A stretch of 64,000 bases of DNA, taken from assembly GCA_025354385.1 (NCBI GenBank), contig JANXMZ010000043.1, positions 94,912-158,911 on the forward strand. The letters run 5' to 3'. The stretch is from Bacteroidota bacterium (GTDB taxonomy: Bacteria; Bacteroidota; Bacteroidia; NS11-12g; UBA955). Of this stretch, positions 38,712-48,768 are shown piece by piece. The notes under the pieces are model-generated. The model made no database searches, was not told the origin of the DNA, and was given only the letters and a program-made list of their open reading frames with translations. Positions within the stretch are counted from its first letter, which is position 1, and each line of letters opens with the position of its first letter. A program made the position numbers and the translations under genes.

Positions 38712-39545
38712 ATGTTATCAATCAAAGAATATTTTACCAACATGCCAGATTTTCACCGTTTGCTTATTCTAGTGTTTAGCTTGTCGGCTTTCTGGTACAT
38801 CGAAAAATTTAAATTTATAACCGTTAACTACAAAAAATGGAAACATATTTCTATTAATAGTTTATTCTCTCTTACTGCAATTCCAGTTCAGGTGGCATTA
38901 GGTTTAGTGATACTAAAAATTACAGATTTTAATCTTAAAATGAATTCGGGATTGGTTCATTTCAAAATTTTCGAAAACATTCATTCTCTCTTTTTTCAAT
39001 GTCTATTGGTATTTATAGTTTTAGATTTTTTAGAATACATTTATCATTTGGCAATGCATAAATACAAAAGATTATGGATGATGCATGCCGTTCATCACAG
39101 TGATAAAGTGGTTAATGTTTCTACAACACTCAGGGAACATCCACTTGAAACTCTTACTAGACTGGCCTTTTTAGTATTATTTCTATATTTAACGGGCGCT
39201 GAATATTGGATGTTAATGGTAAGACAGGCTATACAAGTTATCTCAAATGTATTGTCACATGCCAATTTCAGAATCCCAGAAAGAATTAATAAGATTGTTG
39301 GTATTGTTTTTATCACCCCTAATATTCACCATATTCACCATCACCACGAACTGCCTTACACCAATAAAAATTATGGCGATGTCTTAAGTATTTGGGATAG
39401 AATTTTTGGCACATTTTCAAAATTTGATAAAAATAAAATTATTTTTGGGGTAGATACATTTAATGAAATTGAAGTAGATACTAAATTTAAACATTTACTT
39501 AAAATACCTTTTGAAAAATACCGACCAACTGTTAAAACAAAATAG
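38712..39545 (+). CDS. Sterol desaturase/fatty acid hydroxylase family di-iron enzyme (first copy)
   Basis: 277 residues, four hydrophobic segments. Histidine clusters: H112-x3-H116, H125-x2-HH (to 129), and the dense HHIHHHHELP late cluster, together the eight-His di-iron site of the membrane hydroxylase/desaturase family. Reaction: oxygen-dependent hydroxylation or desaturation of a lipid chain at the membrane. In bacteria the substrate is often an acyl chain of an aminolipid or a carotenoid; which applies here is unknown. Confidence 0.85.
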   Translation: MLSIKEYFTNMPDFHRLLILVFSLSAFWYIEKFKFITVNYKKWKHISINSLFSLTAIPVQVALGLVILKITDFNLKMNSGLVHFKIFENIHSLFFQCLLVFIVLDFLEYIYHLAMHKYKRLWMMHAVHHSDKVVNVSTTLREHPLETLTRLAFLVLFLYLTGAEYWMLMVRQAIQVISNVLSHANFRIPERINKIVGIVFITPNIHHIHHHHELPYTNKNYGDVLSIWDRIFGTFSKFDKNKIIFGVDTFNEIEVDTKFKHLLKIPFEKYRPTVKTK

Positions 39546-39547
39546 AT

Positions 39548-39982
39548 ATGAAAAAAAATAGTTGTTTTTTATTGATTTCGTGTTTTCTTCTACTATCCAA
39601 TACTACTATCACAAAACCTACACAAACGGCAAATGGGGATAGAATTTTAGGCAATTGGATAAGTAGTGAAAAGGATTTAATTGTTAATTGTTTTAAAGTG
39701 AACGGTAAATATTTCGGCAAATTGATTTGGTTTAAAAAATACAATGATAATGAGCACGGACCCAAAGAAGGTGGAATCCCTGAAGACAAATGGATAAATA
39801 GTATTATACTTAAAAACCTTACCTATGAAAACGAGAAATGGGTGAATGGCGAAATACTCGACTTGAATACCGGCAAGACCTATTCCAATGAAGTGAAAAT
39901 GGAAGAAGAAAATAGTATCATTGTAACAGGTTATATCTTATTTCCGGTGTTCGGAAAATCTTTAACTTTTAAAAGAAATTAA
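39548..39982 (+). CDS. DUF2147 exported protein
   Basis: 144 residues with a signal peptide and the DUF2147 signature: GDRILGNWISSEKDLIVNCF, GKYFGKLIWF and ILDLNTGKTYSNEVK. The domain is a small lipocalin-like beta-barrel, often encoded next to lipid-modifying enzymes. It starts two bases after the hydroxylase gene. A lipid-binding role in the periplasm is an inference. Confidence 0.85.
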   Translation: MKKNSCFLLISCFLLLSNTTITKPTQTANGDRILGNWISSEKDLIVNCFKVNGKYFGKLIWFKKYNDNEHGPKEGGIPEDKWINSIILKNLTYENEKWVNGEILDLNTGKTYSNEVKMEEENSIIVTGYILFPVFGKSLTFKRN

Positions 39983-39987
39983 ATAAA

Positions 39988-40833
39988 TCAAGGTTTCCAG
40001 CCGGGAGGTTTAAAAAGTATAAGCAACTTATTTTTCCAACTTTCTTCATTCCTAATATCCTTAATCAAATTCTCCCATTCATGGGTTACAATTTTAATTG
40101 GGTGGTAAGGTGTTTCTACATTTTTTGTTAGGCCGTATTGTATAACTGTTGTTTCATCTTCAGGCTCAAATGTATTAAATAACTTATCCCAAAATATAAA
40201 TACCATGCCCATATTTTTATCGAGGTATTTAGGATTACTTGCATGGTGAACGCGATGATGTGATGGGGTGGCCATAAAATATTCTAAAAAACCCAGTTTA
40301 TGAATTGTTTTAGTATGTATCAGTATTCCATAAATTTGAGTAACGGCATACATGAACATAATATTTGCAGCCGAGAAGCCAATCAAAGCCAAAGGGATAA
40401 AGTAAATAAATCTATACAAAGGTTGAAATACCGAAGATCTAAAACCCGTTGTTAAATTAAAATGTTGGCTACTATGATGGGTAACATGTACCGCCCAAAA
40501 AACCCTTACAAAATGATCTGTTCTATGTTCCCAATAATACATAAAATCTTCGGCAATTAAAAGGACTATCCAGTAAACCCAAACATTATGAATTTCAAAA
40601 ATCCGGTATTGGAAAAAGAAAGCAAGTACTATAAAACCAATGGCTCTTACTAAAATATCAAGACTAAAATTCAAAGAAGTAAGGTATATATTTACAAGGG
40701 TATCCTTTGTCTTATAAAGCTGTTTGTTATTATAGATACTGAATCCAATTTCTAAAAGTATAAAAACTACATAAATCGGAGTAGATAACAATAACAAAAA
40801 AGACTCTTTGGTCTCCAATAAACTACTAAACAT
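39988..40833 (-). CDS. Sterol desaturase/fatty acid hydroxylase family di-iron enzyme (second copy)
   Basis: 281 residues, convergent with the DUF2147 gene. Four membrane segments, and histidine clusters WEHRTDH (H103, H107), HVTHH (116-120) and SHHRVHH (192-197). It is a member of the same superfamily as the 38712 protein but clearly a different subgroup, with a conserved YWEHRTDHF typical of the alkylglycerol monooxygenase-like branch. Two such enzymes within 3 kb suggest linked lipid modifications. Confidence 0.85.
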   Translation of the reverse strand: MFSSLLETKESFLLLLSTPIYVVFILLEIGFSIYNNKQLYKTKDTLVNIYLTSLNFSLDILVRAIGFIVLAFFFQYRIFEIHNVWVYWIVLLIAEDFMYYWEHRTDHFVRVFWAVHVTHHSSQHFNLTTGFRSSVFQPLYRFIYFIPLALIGFSAANIMFMYAVTQIYGILIHTKTIHKLGFLEYFMATPSHHRVHHASNPKYLDKNMGMVFIFWDKLFNTFEPEDETTVIQYGLTKNVETPYHPIKIVTHEWENLIKDIRNEESWKNKLLILFKPPGWKP

Positions 40834-40980
40834 TATACAAATATAAATGATATAATTAGCATATTCAATTTACACTACTTAATCTTAAAATGAAAATAGA
40901 ATGATTTTAAAAATAATATTAAAAGATTGGAATTAAGTGCGTTAAGGAGATTATATTTGTTACACTTATTGGCCTTAAAA

Positions 40981-42249
40981 TTGACGATTTCAAAAAATCA
41001 TAATAGCATTTCAACCCAATTATATGGTTTATTTTTACGCAGTGCTCTCTTGGTTTTTATCTTTTTTCAATTCGCAGTTTCATTTGCTCAAAAAGATACT
41101 TCTAAATCTATTAAGGAGCAAATTGATGATAAGGACATAGTGGATGTTTATTATGAAATTTTTAAACCCAAAAAGACATTAAAACCAGATACCGCTGGTT
41201 ACGAAAGGGGCAAAATATACACCTCGGTATTACCCGGTTTCGGCTATTCAATTCTGACAGGATTTACAGCTGTTATTACTTCAAATTTTTCGTTTTATGT
41301 TAGTAAGCAGAAAAAAAATGCCAATATCTCTAGCATATTTCTTTCACCCGAATATGGTGTAAACAAGCAATTAACAATAACCTATCAGGCTGACATATTT
41401 ACCAATGCCAATAAGTGGAACCTTGTTTCAGACTGGCGCTATTACCATTATTCAGCCTACATTTACCCTTTGGGTTTAAGTACTTACAAGCCTACCAAAG
41501 AACTTGTCTATTATTCTTTAGCAAAATTTCATCAACTATTTTATAGGCAAGTTGAACCCGATTTTTTTATAGGTGCAGGTTATAAATTAGATTATCATTG
41601 GAATATAAAAACCAGTTACAACTCGAATAATCCAACCTTAGATGAATATAGAAAATATGGCGATTTACGCTCTACTACTTCATCAGGTTTTGTTGCAAGT
41701 ATATTGTACGACAAAAGAAGAAATTCGAACAACCCCATAGGAGGCGGTGTATACGCCAATGTAGAATACCGAGACAATCTGAAACTAATTGGCAGTAACT
41801 TTAATTGGCGTTCGATATTCTATGATTTCAGAAAATATTATCCTTTGCCTGGACGGTCGAAAAACATTTTGGCATTTTGGCATTTCGCCACAATTACCTT
41901 GCACGGCAAGGTACCCTATTTCGACTTACCAAGTACAATGTGGGATGTTTACGACAACGCTGGCAGACCTTATATACAAGGCCGATTTAGAAGTAGGAAC
42001 ATGCTCTATTTTGAAACTGAATACAGGTTTAATTTAACCAAGAATGGTTTGTTGGGATCGTCCGTATTTGGGAACGTTCAAATGTTCTCCAAATGGCCAC
42101 AAAATTCCTTTCACAAACCTATACCGGGCACTGGTGTTAGTTTACGCATTAAAGCCAATAAAAAAGCAAGTGTCAATTTTATTATTTCTTATGGCATAGG
42201 AATTCAGGGGTCTCGTGGTTTTTTCTTTAATGTGGGCGATGTTTTTTAG
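40981..42249 (+). CDS. Omp85/BamA-like outer-membrane barrel protein without POTRA domains
   Basis: About 422 residues from TTG 40981. The frame is open from 40927 but contains no ATG until late in the protein, so the start is a TTG. The choice rests on a TATATTTG -7-like element at 40952-40959, which would lie inside a longer form. A signal peptide ends near VSFAQ. The barrel carries ILYDKRRNSNNPIGGGVYANVEY, as in the surface-antigen (D15) domain of BamA/TamA, and ends in Phe. No POTRA repeats are present, so this is a reduced 'BamA/TamA family' protein. Function unknown. Confidence 0.65.
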   Translation: MTISKNHNSISTQLYGLFLRSALLVFIFFQFAVSFAQKDTSKSIKEQIDDKDIVDVYYEIFKPKKTLKPDTAGYERGKIYTSVLPGFGYSILTGFTAVITSNFSFYVSKQKKNANISSIFLSPEYGVNKQLTITYQADIFTNANKWNLVSDWRYYHYSAYIYPLGLSTYKPTKELVYYSLAKFHQLFYRQVEPDFFIGAGYKLDYHWNIKTSYNSNNPTLDEYRKYGDLRSTTSSGFVASILYDKRRNSNNPIGGGVYANVEYRDNLKLIGSNFNWRSIFYDFRKYYPLPGRSKNILAFWHFATITLHGKVPYFDLPSTMWDVYDNAGRPYIQGRFRSRNMLYFETEYRFNLTKNGLLGSSVFGNVQMFSKWPQNSFHKPIPGTGVSLRIKANKKASVNFIISYGIGIQGSRGFFFNVGDVF

Positions 42250-42332
42250 CGACTTATTGCTTACCAACTCTTAGTTGGCTAAGACTCTTATTTAAATCTA
42301 TCATCCATTTTTTACACTTGTGTTTAGCTAAA

Positions 42333-42356
42333 AAAACATACCAAGTGGTATGTTTT
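42333..42356 (+). terminator. Rho-independent terminator of the Omp85-like gene
   Basis: A perfect 10-base stem AAAACATACC / GGTATGTTTT with loop AAGT, then CCTTTTT. It lies 84 bases after the stop codon. Confidence 0.75.
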
Positions 42357-42842
42357 CCTTTTTAAAGGCCTCCCAAATCCGACCAAGGGGAGGTTGAGCA
42401 AGGGGATAACACCCATATTCTTTTTCATTTCGACTTTGCAAAAAAAGGTTTAACACTTCACAAGTGGCTTCGCTCTTATATCTCTTACTTTAGCTTCGCT
42501 ACTACTGCGTTGCTTGCATTATTGATTCCTTAATTGATTATTAAGACATCAATGCTGAAATTGGCGATCAAAATAATATACAAATCTGGCAATGTGAACT
42601 AGAGCTAAGTTTCTGGGTATTGCAAAATTAGTGTTAATTTTCATTTATCATTAAATTTTCAAAGTTAGCCTGTAGCCAAAAAACAATCTGAATTATTTAA
42701 GAATCCCATCTATAAAAAGACTAGATTCTTTTTTAAAAAACTAAAAAATTGTAAATCAAAAACATAAACGTTTAACAATAAAATAATATCAATAATTTAA
42801 AACTACAATTTACATTCGCTACCTATTTTAAATAAATACATT
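42357..42842. other. Intergenic region with a short GC-rich inverted repeat
   Basis: About 490 bases without a supportable gene. At 42369-42393 CCTCCC and GGGAGG face each other within CCAAATCCGACCAAGG, a fragment resembling the CCTCCCAAATCCC-type intergenic repeats of Bacteroidota. The last 180 bases before the next gene are A/T-rich, with TACATTCG about 30 bases before the ATG as a weak -7 candidate. Confidence 0.4.
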
Positions 42843-45223
42843 ATGATACAAAAAATCAAAAAAACGTTTAGAGTGCTTACTTTGCTAGCTTTATCGTTAA
42901 AATGGGGGGGGCTTATGCCTCAATTACGCTAAGTTTCCCTAGTTCGAATGGATCTGGAACACTAGGTAATGGTATTGTTTGGCATTGCAATACTAATACC
43001 AGTGTGGACTTTCCAGTAACGATAACATTACAAAGTCCACTTACTGGTGGGGGTGCTCCAAATATTGCAGTACTGCAACCTACTTGGAGTGGATCTGCTC
43101 GAGGACCGCTTTTACAATCTTTTTCTGTGCCAAACGACGGTGCACCTCATACATATACGCCATCTTGGTCTATGGATAGAAAATTATTCGATTATGCTTC
43201 ATTGTTTGCAATTAATTGCTACTGGTCTTTAAGTTCATCAGAACTTTCTAGTAGTTTTTATATTATTAATCAATCTTTAATTTCTAAAATTGCAGATAAA
43301 CAAGAAAATGGTGCAATTGTGCTTGCAGGATGCACCTCTACGGTTCCTTTATTTAGCAAAGCATATGTGTGCATAGGTACTTCAGTAAATTATACATTAA
43401 ATGTCACTAAATTGGATTTAAATGACAACCCAACAGGTGCAACCGCAACTAAGGCAATGAATTCAACAGAAATTAGTCAGTTAAATTCTGGCACTTTCTC
43501 ATTAGCCACCTTCTGCTCAAGCGGTGTGGGAGGAACCGTTATAAACTTTACTAATAACACAAAATACCAAGTACAAGTTATTGCTAATAATGGTAGTGGA
43601 CTTTGGATGAATACGGTACAAAATTTCATGTATAAAACGGGCAATTGGGATTTGATTATTAAAGATTACAATACTTTAAAGAGTTTGTGCTGCACTCCTT
43701 GGAGCCCAGATGACAACGGGCAAGAAAAGGATCAAACAACAGAAAATATTTTTAAAAGCCCGAGCGTTTGGAACAATGTATTCAACACTAGCGGATATGG
43801 AAATACTGTAACTTTCAAAGAAGATATAGTTGGGCCTTCTCTTCATAGAGACCCTGATTACTCTACTGGTAATATAAATCCTAATTACATGTTTACGCAA
43901 GTGGATAATATTGGGTGCGTAACTTCTCCAATCAATACTATGAACTTACGAATGTTTTGGACGAGAGCTAGATTAGGTGAATTGTGGACCAATCATTGGC
44001 TTTTTGATATGACTAACAATTCTGTATTTTATACCCCTGTAGGAACCTCTACCGCAGTCTCCGCCCCAGCAGGTTCAGAAATCACAATTTCAGGAGCAAC
44101 TTCTTCCACTCCCTACAACACTGCATCATCTCCAATTACCTTGCCAGCAATTAGTAGTAATCCAAGCTTAAATTCTTACATAATTACACCAAAAACTTGG
44201 TATGCCCCAAATCCAATATGGTATACAGCAAATAACGGCAGCATGAGTGGCAATAACGAACCTGTATTGTGCTTATTAAGTCGGTTACAAGAGACCACTT
44301 CAACTGCAGATCCTGTGGTATGGGAACCTGCTTCTATCAATCAAGATATAGAACCATATGCAAGGCAGAATAACAACATAGCCACCAGAAATACTCACCT
44401 TGTAGATGGTCCTCAAAATTATACATGGGGAGGCAGCACTAGCACCAATGAAACAGAATTTGCAACTGTTGTTGCTAACAATCCAACCTCTCATCCTACA
44501 AGAATTTGTATAAGAAATATATCAGAAGTTAAATCTTCAACTGATAACCTATTAAATTATGGAGCACTAAGAATTGGTTTTACAAATTTAATTTGGAGTA
44601 ATTGGGTAGCTTATGGAATGTCCGGAACTGGATTTTCGGTAATTTCACCGGGTTTATTGATGGCCACCAATCCAGATTCAATTTGCTTTGATAGCCTGAA
44701 TATAGGCAATAATATGCAGGAACAAATTGGGGTAGAAATGGTTTGGAATGGTACCGCACCAAGCGCACCCATTGCTTTTGAATATGCCATACAGCAATCC
44801 AATGCTGCAAACCACCCACTATATAGAGGAAGTGATGTAGTACTGCAATTCCCAATAGAACCTTTTGAAACCACCGCACTTAAAAATGGTAACATTGGTG
44901 AAAATCAAAAACAAGAAAAAAATGGGAATTACGGAATCTCAACAGGTACACCAAACATAATTGATAATAGTAATATCCTTTTATTTCCAAATCCAGCAAG
45001 CAACAATGCAATTTTAAGTATTAGTGGCCTAAGTGGAAATGAACGAATAATCATTCAAATGAGAGACATAACTGGAAAACTTATTTACGATTCTGTTGAT
45101 TATTCATTTAAAAATGGTTTAATTGCAGCATCATTCAACACTGAATCATTAAGTAAAGGTATTTATATGGTAAATATTAATATCAATGGCCAATTAAAAA
45201 GCCTCAAATTAATTATAGAATAA
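42843..45223 (+). CDS. T9SS-exported protein, signal peptide out of frame across a G8 tract
   Basis: The main frame begins at 42902 (773 residues) without a signal peptide. Directly upstream, ATG 42843 opens a 20-residue Lys-then-hydrophobic export signal (MIQKIKKTFRVLTLLALSLK) in the next frame, and the two meet at eight consecutive G (42904-42911). With nine G, or six, the protein reads through as ~793 residues, cleaved near GGAYA. The mature part is Ser/Thr/Asn-rich beta protein with no enzyme motif; the C-terminus is a type A sorting domain (LLFPNPASNNAILSI ... LSKGIYMVNI). It is followed by the next cargo gene after two bases. Either phase-variable or a sequencing indel. Confidence 0.75.
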
Positions 45224-45225
45224 TT

Positions 45226-46935
45226 ATGATATCGAAGTTAGGAAGAGTAACGCTTTTGGGCGTTACTCTTTTTTGCCTTTTAACTTGCATGGCCCAAAAA
45301 AAAGTTGGGTTTAATTTAATTCCTGATAGTAGTTTTGAAAATCATGGATTACTATTCGACGGAAATTCTATCAATGCTGATTCTTTTAATAAGCTAAATA
45401 AGTTTTGGAGCGAACCGACGAATAACACGCCAGATTTATTATCTACAGAATATAAAAAAGGCACTAAGCTGCCAAAATTTTATTATCCTTTGAGAGATAA
45501 TTATTTTAACACCATTTCTGATGACACCATATTACTTTATCCCCATTCAGGCAATTCGCTAGTTGGTTTTGTGATTTTCAGCACTGCCAATACCTTTGTG
45601 AAATATAAGTATTCGCGTGAATTCATTCAAACATCACTTTCTCAAAAAATAAAACCAAATGTAAAATATCATGTTTCCTTTTATTATATCAAAAAATCAA
45701 GTTTTGTTATACGCGATTCCACACCACCCTTGGGTTTTTTCTTTTCAGATACTGCTGTTAAGAATAGAGATTCAAAAGATTGCTATTTAAGAACCGATTG
45801 TACTTTTTTTAAAGAGCAATACAATCCACAATTACAATTTTATAATCTACCATTTTCATATAGTAAAACGCCTATCTGGGAACACATAACCTCAACATTT
45901 AAATCAAGAGATACGGGATTAAGCTACCTAACCATTGGGCATTTTTCAGATACAACATTTTTAGACAAACATTTTGCAAGAGATTACATACAAGAAATTG
46001 GTTATTTTATTGATGATATTTCAATTCACGAAACGCCCTGTATTGTGGCGCCAGATACATTGTGCTTCAATAGCATTACACCAATCACTACCACGCTAGG
46101 TATGCCCTATTTTTGGAGCAACAAACCCGATGGCAGTGATACTCTAAGTACCGATAGTATTTTTAACTATCAGGCCACACAAAGCAAAATGATTTATGCC
46201 TTTGGCCAATTTGGTAAAGATAGCCTGTATATAAATGTTTTGCGTGTTAAACGTCCACAATGGCAAGATACCATGCATTTTTGTTCAGATTCTGTATTAA
46301 TTTTAAAAGCAGGTCCAAATAACTACAAATACATGTGGAACACGGGCAGTAATTTACCCTCAGTAAATATAAACAAAACAGGCCAATACAATGTAACTCT
46401 GAAGGATGGCAACTGCTCGGACAGCGCCAGCACCTATGTTATAAAAGAAAATTTACCCCTTATATCGTTAGAAAAAAATTACACTATTTGTCAGGCATAC
46501 AGCGATATAATTGTACTCGATGCGGGAGACCATTATTATTGCAATTGGCAACCTATTCAATCCAATGATTGCCAAATATTTATTAGTTACTTCGTAGATT
46601 TAACACTTACTGTAAAAGATAAATATGGATGTACAAATACTCAAGAAATTAGTGTAAAAAACAATTGTTATCCTCGGATATTTATACCGAACGCGATGCA
46701 TTTGGATGGGGTAAACAAAACTTTTGCGCCACAAATTATGTACGCAAAAACCATAGAATTGAAAATTTTTAGCCGTTGGGGTGAAATTTTATTTACACAA
46801 AACGGACAAAAAATAGAATGGGATGGAAAATATCAAGGTGAATATTGTATGCCAGGTTTATACTACTTTACTATAAGGGTAACCCCACTAGATGGCGAGG
46901 ACATTATTGACAAAGGTTGCTTGCGTATATTTTAG
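45226..46935 (+). CDS. T9SS-exported protein with gliding-type (type B) C-terminus
   Basis: 569 residues with signal peptide (…LLTCMAQ). The N-terminal ~270 residues look like a carbohydrate-binding-type jelly roll of the 'gliding motility-associated' proteins: LIPDSSFEN, a long YHVSFYYIKKS strand pair, YFIDDISIHE. One or two Ig-like units follow (MHFCSDSVLILKAG ... YMWNTGS). The type B sorting domain is IFIPNAMHLDGVNKTFAP with FSRWGEILF and PGLYYFTIRV. Cell-surface structural or binding role is likely. It is in one transcript with the preceding gene. Confidence 0.8.
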   Translation: MISKLGRVTLLGVTLFCLLTCMAQKKVGFNLIPDSSFENHGLLFDGNSINADSFNKLNKFWSEPTNNTPDLLSTEYKKGTKLPKFYYPLRDNYFNTISDDTILLYPHSGNSLVGFVIFSTANTFVKYKYSREFIQTSLSQKIKPNVKYHVSFYYIKKSSFVIRDSTPPLGFFFSDTAVKNRDSKDCYLRTDCTFFKEQYNPQLQFYNLPFSYSKTPIWEHITSTFKSRDTGLSYLTIGHFSDTTFLDKHFARDYIQEIGYFIDDISIHETPCIVAPDTLCFNSITPITTTLGMPYFWSNKPDGSDTLSTDSIFNYQATQSKMIYAFGQFGKDSLYINVLRVKRPQWQDTMHFCSDSVLILKAGPNNYKYMWNTGSNLPSVNINKTGQYNVTLKDGNCSDSASTYVIKENLPLISLEKNYTICQAYSDIIVLDAGDHYYCNWQPIQSNDCQIFISYFVDLTLTVKDKYGCTNTQEISVKNNCYPRIFIPNAMHLDGVNKTFAPQIMYAKTIELKIFSRWGEILFTQNGQKIEWDGKYQGEYCMPGLYYFTIRVTPLDGEDIIDKGCLRIF

Positions 46936-46946
46936 TTAGTATACGA

Positions 46947-48635
46947 TTATCGCTTCCAATCCAACACCAACTGCAACAAATACGCCACCACCATTACCAA
47001 CAAACAGCCTATCACATTCAACCACAAGAAAGCAGTGAGCTCTATTTTCCAAGAGATGATAACAAATATTTCGACTAATACGGCTGCAATGAAGACAGCA
47101 TGCCCCCCTACTTTTTTCATATAAAAAGCCACCATAAAGATGCCTAAGATGGTGCCGTAAAATAAGGAACCTAAAATATTTACTGCCTCTATTAAATTAC
47201 CTAAGCGACTGGCATAAAAAGCAGCTGCAATGCAAAACAAACCCCAGGCCACTGTTATCCATCGCGAAGCAGATAAGTATTGATAATCGCTTTCGTTCTT
47301 CCTAAAAATGCGAATATAAAAATCGACCACTGTTGTTGAGGCCAATGAATTCAATCCGCTGGCGGTTGAACCCATGGCCGCTAAGAAAATAATGGCGATT
47401 AATAATCCTACTATGCCCACAGGCAATTGCTGTGTTACAAAGGTTAAAAAGATAAAATTCGAATCGTTGGTATCGGCCTTGGGATTGTTTTTCTCCATCA
47501 AGGTCTTTACTTTTTTGCGTATTTCTGTATTGGCATTATCAGCCGCTTGCACACGGGTACGCGCATTATCTATAGCTGCTTCATCATGACTGTGCATGGC
47601 CTTTATCAAGTGTTCAACTTCATTTTGTTTGGCAACATGGGCTTGCGCATAAGCAGTTTGCAACCCGTTGAATTCTCTTTTATAAGCGCTGTTTTCTAAA
47701 TGCGTTACTTCTACTTTATTAAAAAAAATAGGTGCTTGATGAAACTGATAAAAGGTGAATACCAATACCCCAATTAACAATATAAAAAATTGCATGGGTA
47801 TTTTTATCAGTCCGTTCATGATAAGTCCCATGCGACTTTGGGCCACCGACTTGCCCGTTAAGTATCGCCCCACCTGGGACTGGTCGGTGCCGAAATAAGA
47901 CAATTGCAAAAAGAAACCACCGATAATGCCCGACCAAATATTGTACTTATTGTTCACATCGAAATGGGTATCGATGGTGTTCAACTTATTCATTTTACCA
48001 GCAATGTGCAAAGCATCGGCTAAACCGACATTGGCCGGCAACAAATGTACCACCATGTAAGCAGCTAAAAACAATCCCGCAAAGATGATACTCATTTGAA
48101 ACAATTGGGTGTAAGAAACAGCCTTGGTACCGCCATACACCGTATACGCAATTACAATCATGCCATTGAATAAAATGGTATAGGTAATATCGACATTGAG
48201 AATGGTTGATAAAATAATAGCAGGTGCATAAATGGTAATACCTGTTGACAAACCGCGTTGAAACAAAAACAGAAATGCTGTAAGGGTGCGTGTTTTAAAA
48301 TCAAACCGTTTTTCTAAATACTCATAAGCTGTATAGACATTCAATTTATGAAAAATAGGCACGAAGGTGATACACAAAACCACCATGGCCAAAGGCAAAC
48401 CAAAATAAAATTGCACGAAACGCATGCCATCGCTGTAGCCCTGACCGGGTCCCGATAAAAAGGTGATGGCACTTGCTTGGGTAGCCATAACAGACAAACC
48501 GATATGGTACCATGGTAATTTGCGATCGGCCAACAAATAACCTTCAATATTTTTTGTACCTCGACTCTTCCATACGCCATACGTCACAATAGAAAACAAA
48601 GTCACAATGAGTACTACCCAATCAATTGCACTCAT
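46947..48635 (-). CDS. Sodium:solute symporter family transporter
   Basis: 562 residues with ~13 membrane helices of the SSS (SLC5) fold: an N-terminal AIDWVVLIVTLFSIVTYGVW, GYLLADRKLPW, SVMATQASAITFLSGPGQGY (Na+/substrate site region) and GGFFLQLSYFGTDQSQVGRYL. A ~70-residue hydrophilic loop near residues 315-385 is longer than usual and helical. It should import a sugar, sialic acid-like compound or other organic solute with sodium. Substrate could follow from the deacetylase two genes upstream. It starts inside the stop of the 40-residue peptide gene (ATGA). Confidence 0.9.
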   Translation of the reverse strand: MSAIDWVVLIVTLFSIVTYGVWKSRGTKNIEGYLLADRKLPWYHIGLSVMATQASAITFLSGPGQGYSDGMRFVQFYFGLPLAMVVLCITFVPIFHKLNVYTAYEYLEKRFDFKTRTLTAFLFLFQRGLSTGITIYAPAIILSTILNVDITYTILFNGMIVIAYTVYGGTKAVSYTQLFQMSIIFAGLFLAAYMVVHLLPANVGLADALHIAGKMNKLNTIDTHFDVNNKYNIWSGIIGGFFLQLSYFGTDQSQVGRYLTGKSVAQSRMGLIMNGLIKIPMQFFILLIGVLVFTFYQFHQAPIFFNKVEVTHLENSAYKREFNGLQTAYAQAHVAKQNEVEHLIKAMHSHDEAAIDNARTRVQAADNANTEIRKKVKTLMEKNNPKADTNDSNFIFLTFVTQQLPVGIVGLLIAIIFLAAMGSTASGLNSLASTTVVDFYIRIFRKNESDYQYLSASRWITVAWGLFCIAAAFYASRLGNLIEAVNILGSLFYGTILGIFMVAFYMKKVGGHAVFIAAVLVEIFVIISWKIELTAFLWLNVIGCLLVMVVAYLLQLVLDWKR

Positions 48636-48754
48636 TTAAAATATTGCATAAAAAAGTACATACCAAAAATAAGAAGCACTAACACAATGATGACCAATGC
48701 ATAAACATTGCCCCAAGATTTAAAAAAGGGATTGATTTCTTCTTTTTTCGACAT
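48632..48754 (-). CDS. 40-residue single-pass membrane peptide coupled to the symporter
   Basis: ATG 48754 to TGA 48632 gives 40 residues: a charged, Pro-containing start (MSKKEEINPFFKSWGNVYAL), one strong membrane helix (about 18-38) and a Lys end. It is too short for most gene callers. Its stop overlaps the symporter start as ATGA, and it follows the PIG-L stop by 14 bases. Small helices beside SSS transporters are known as accessory subunits in other families; I infer that role here. Confidence 0.65.
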   Translation of the reverse strand: MSKKEEINPFFKSWGNVYALVIIVLVLLIFGMYFFMQYFK

Positions 48755-48768
48755 TCCCTTCTTTGGAC

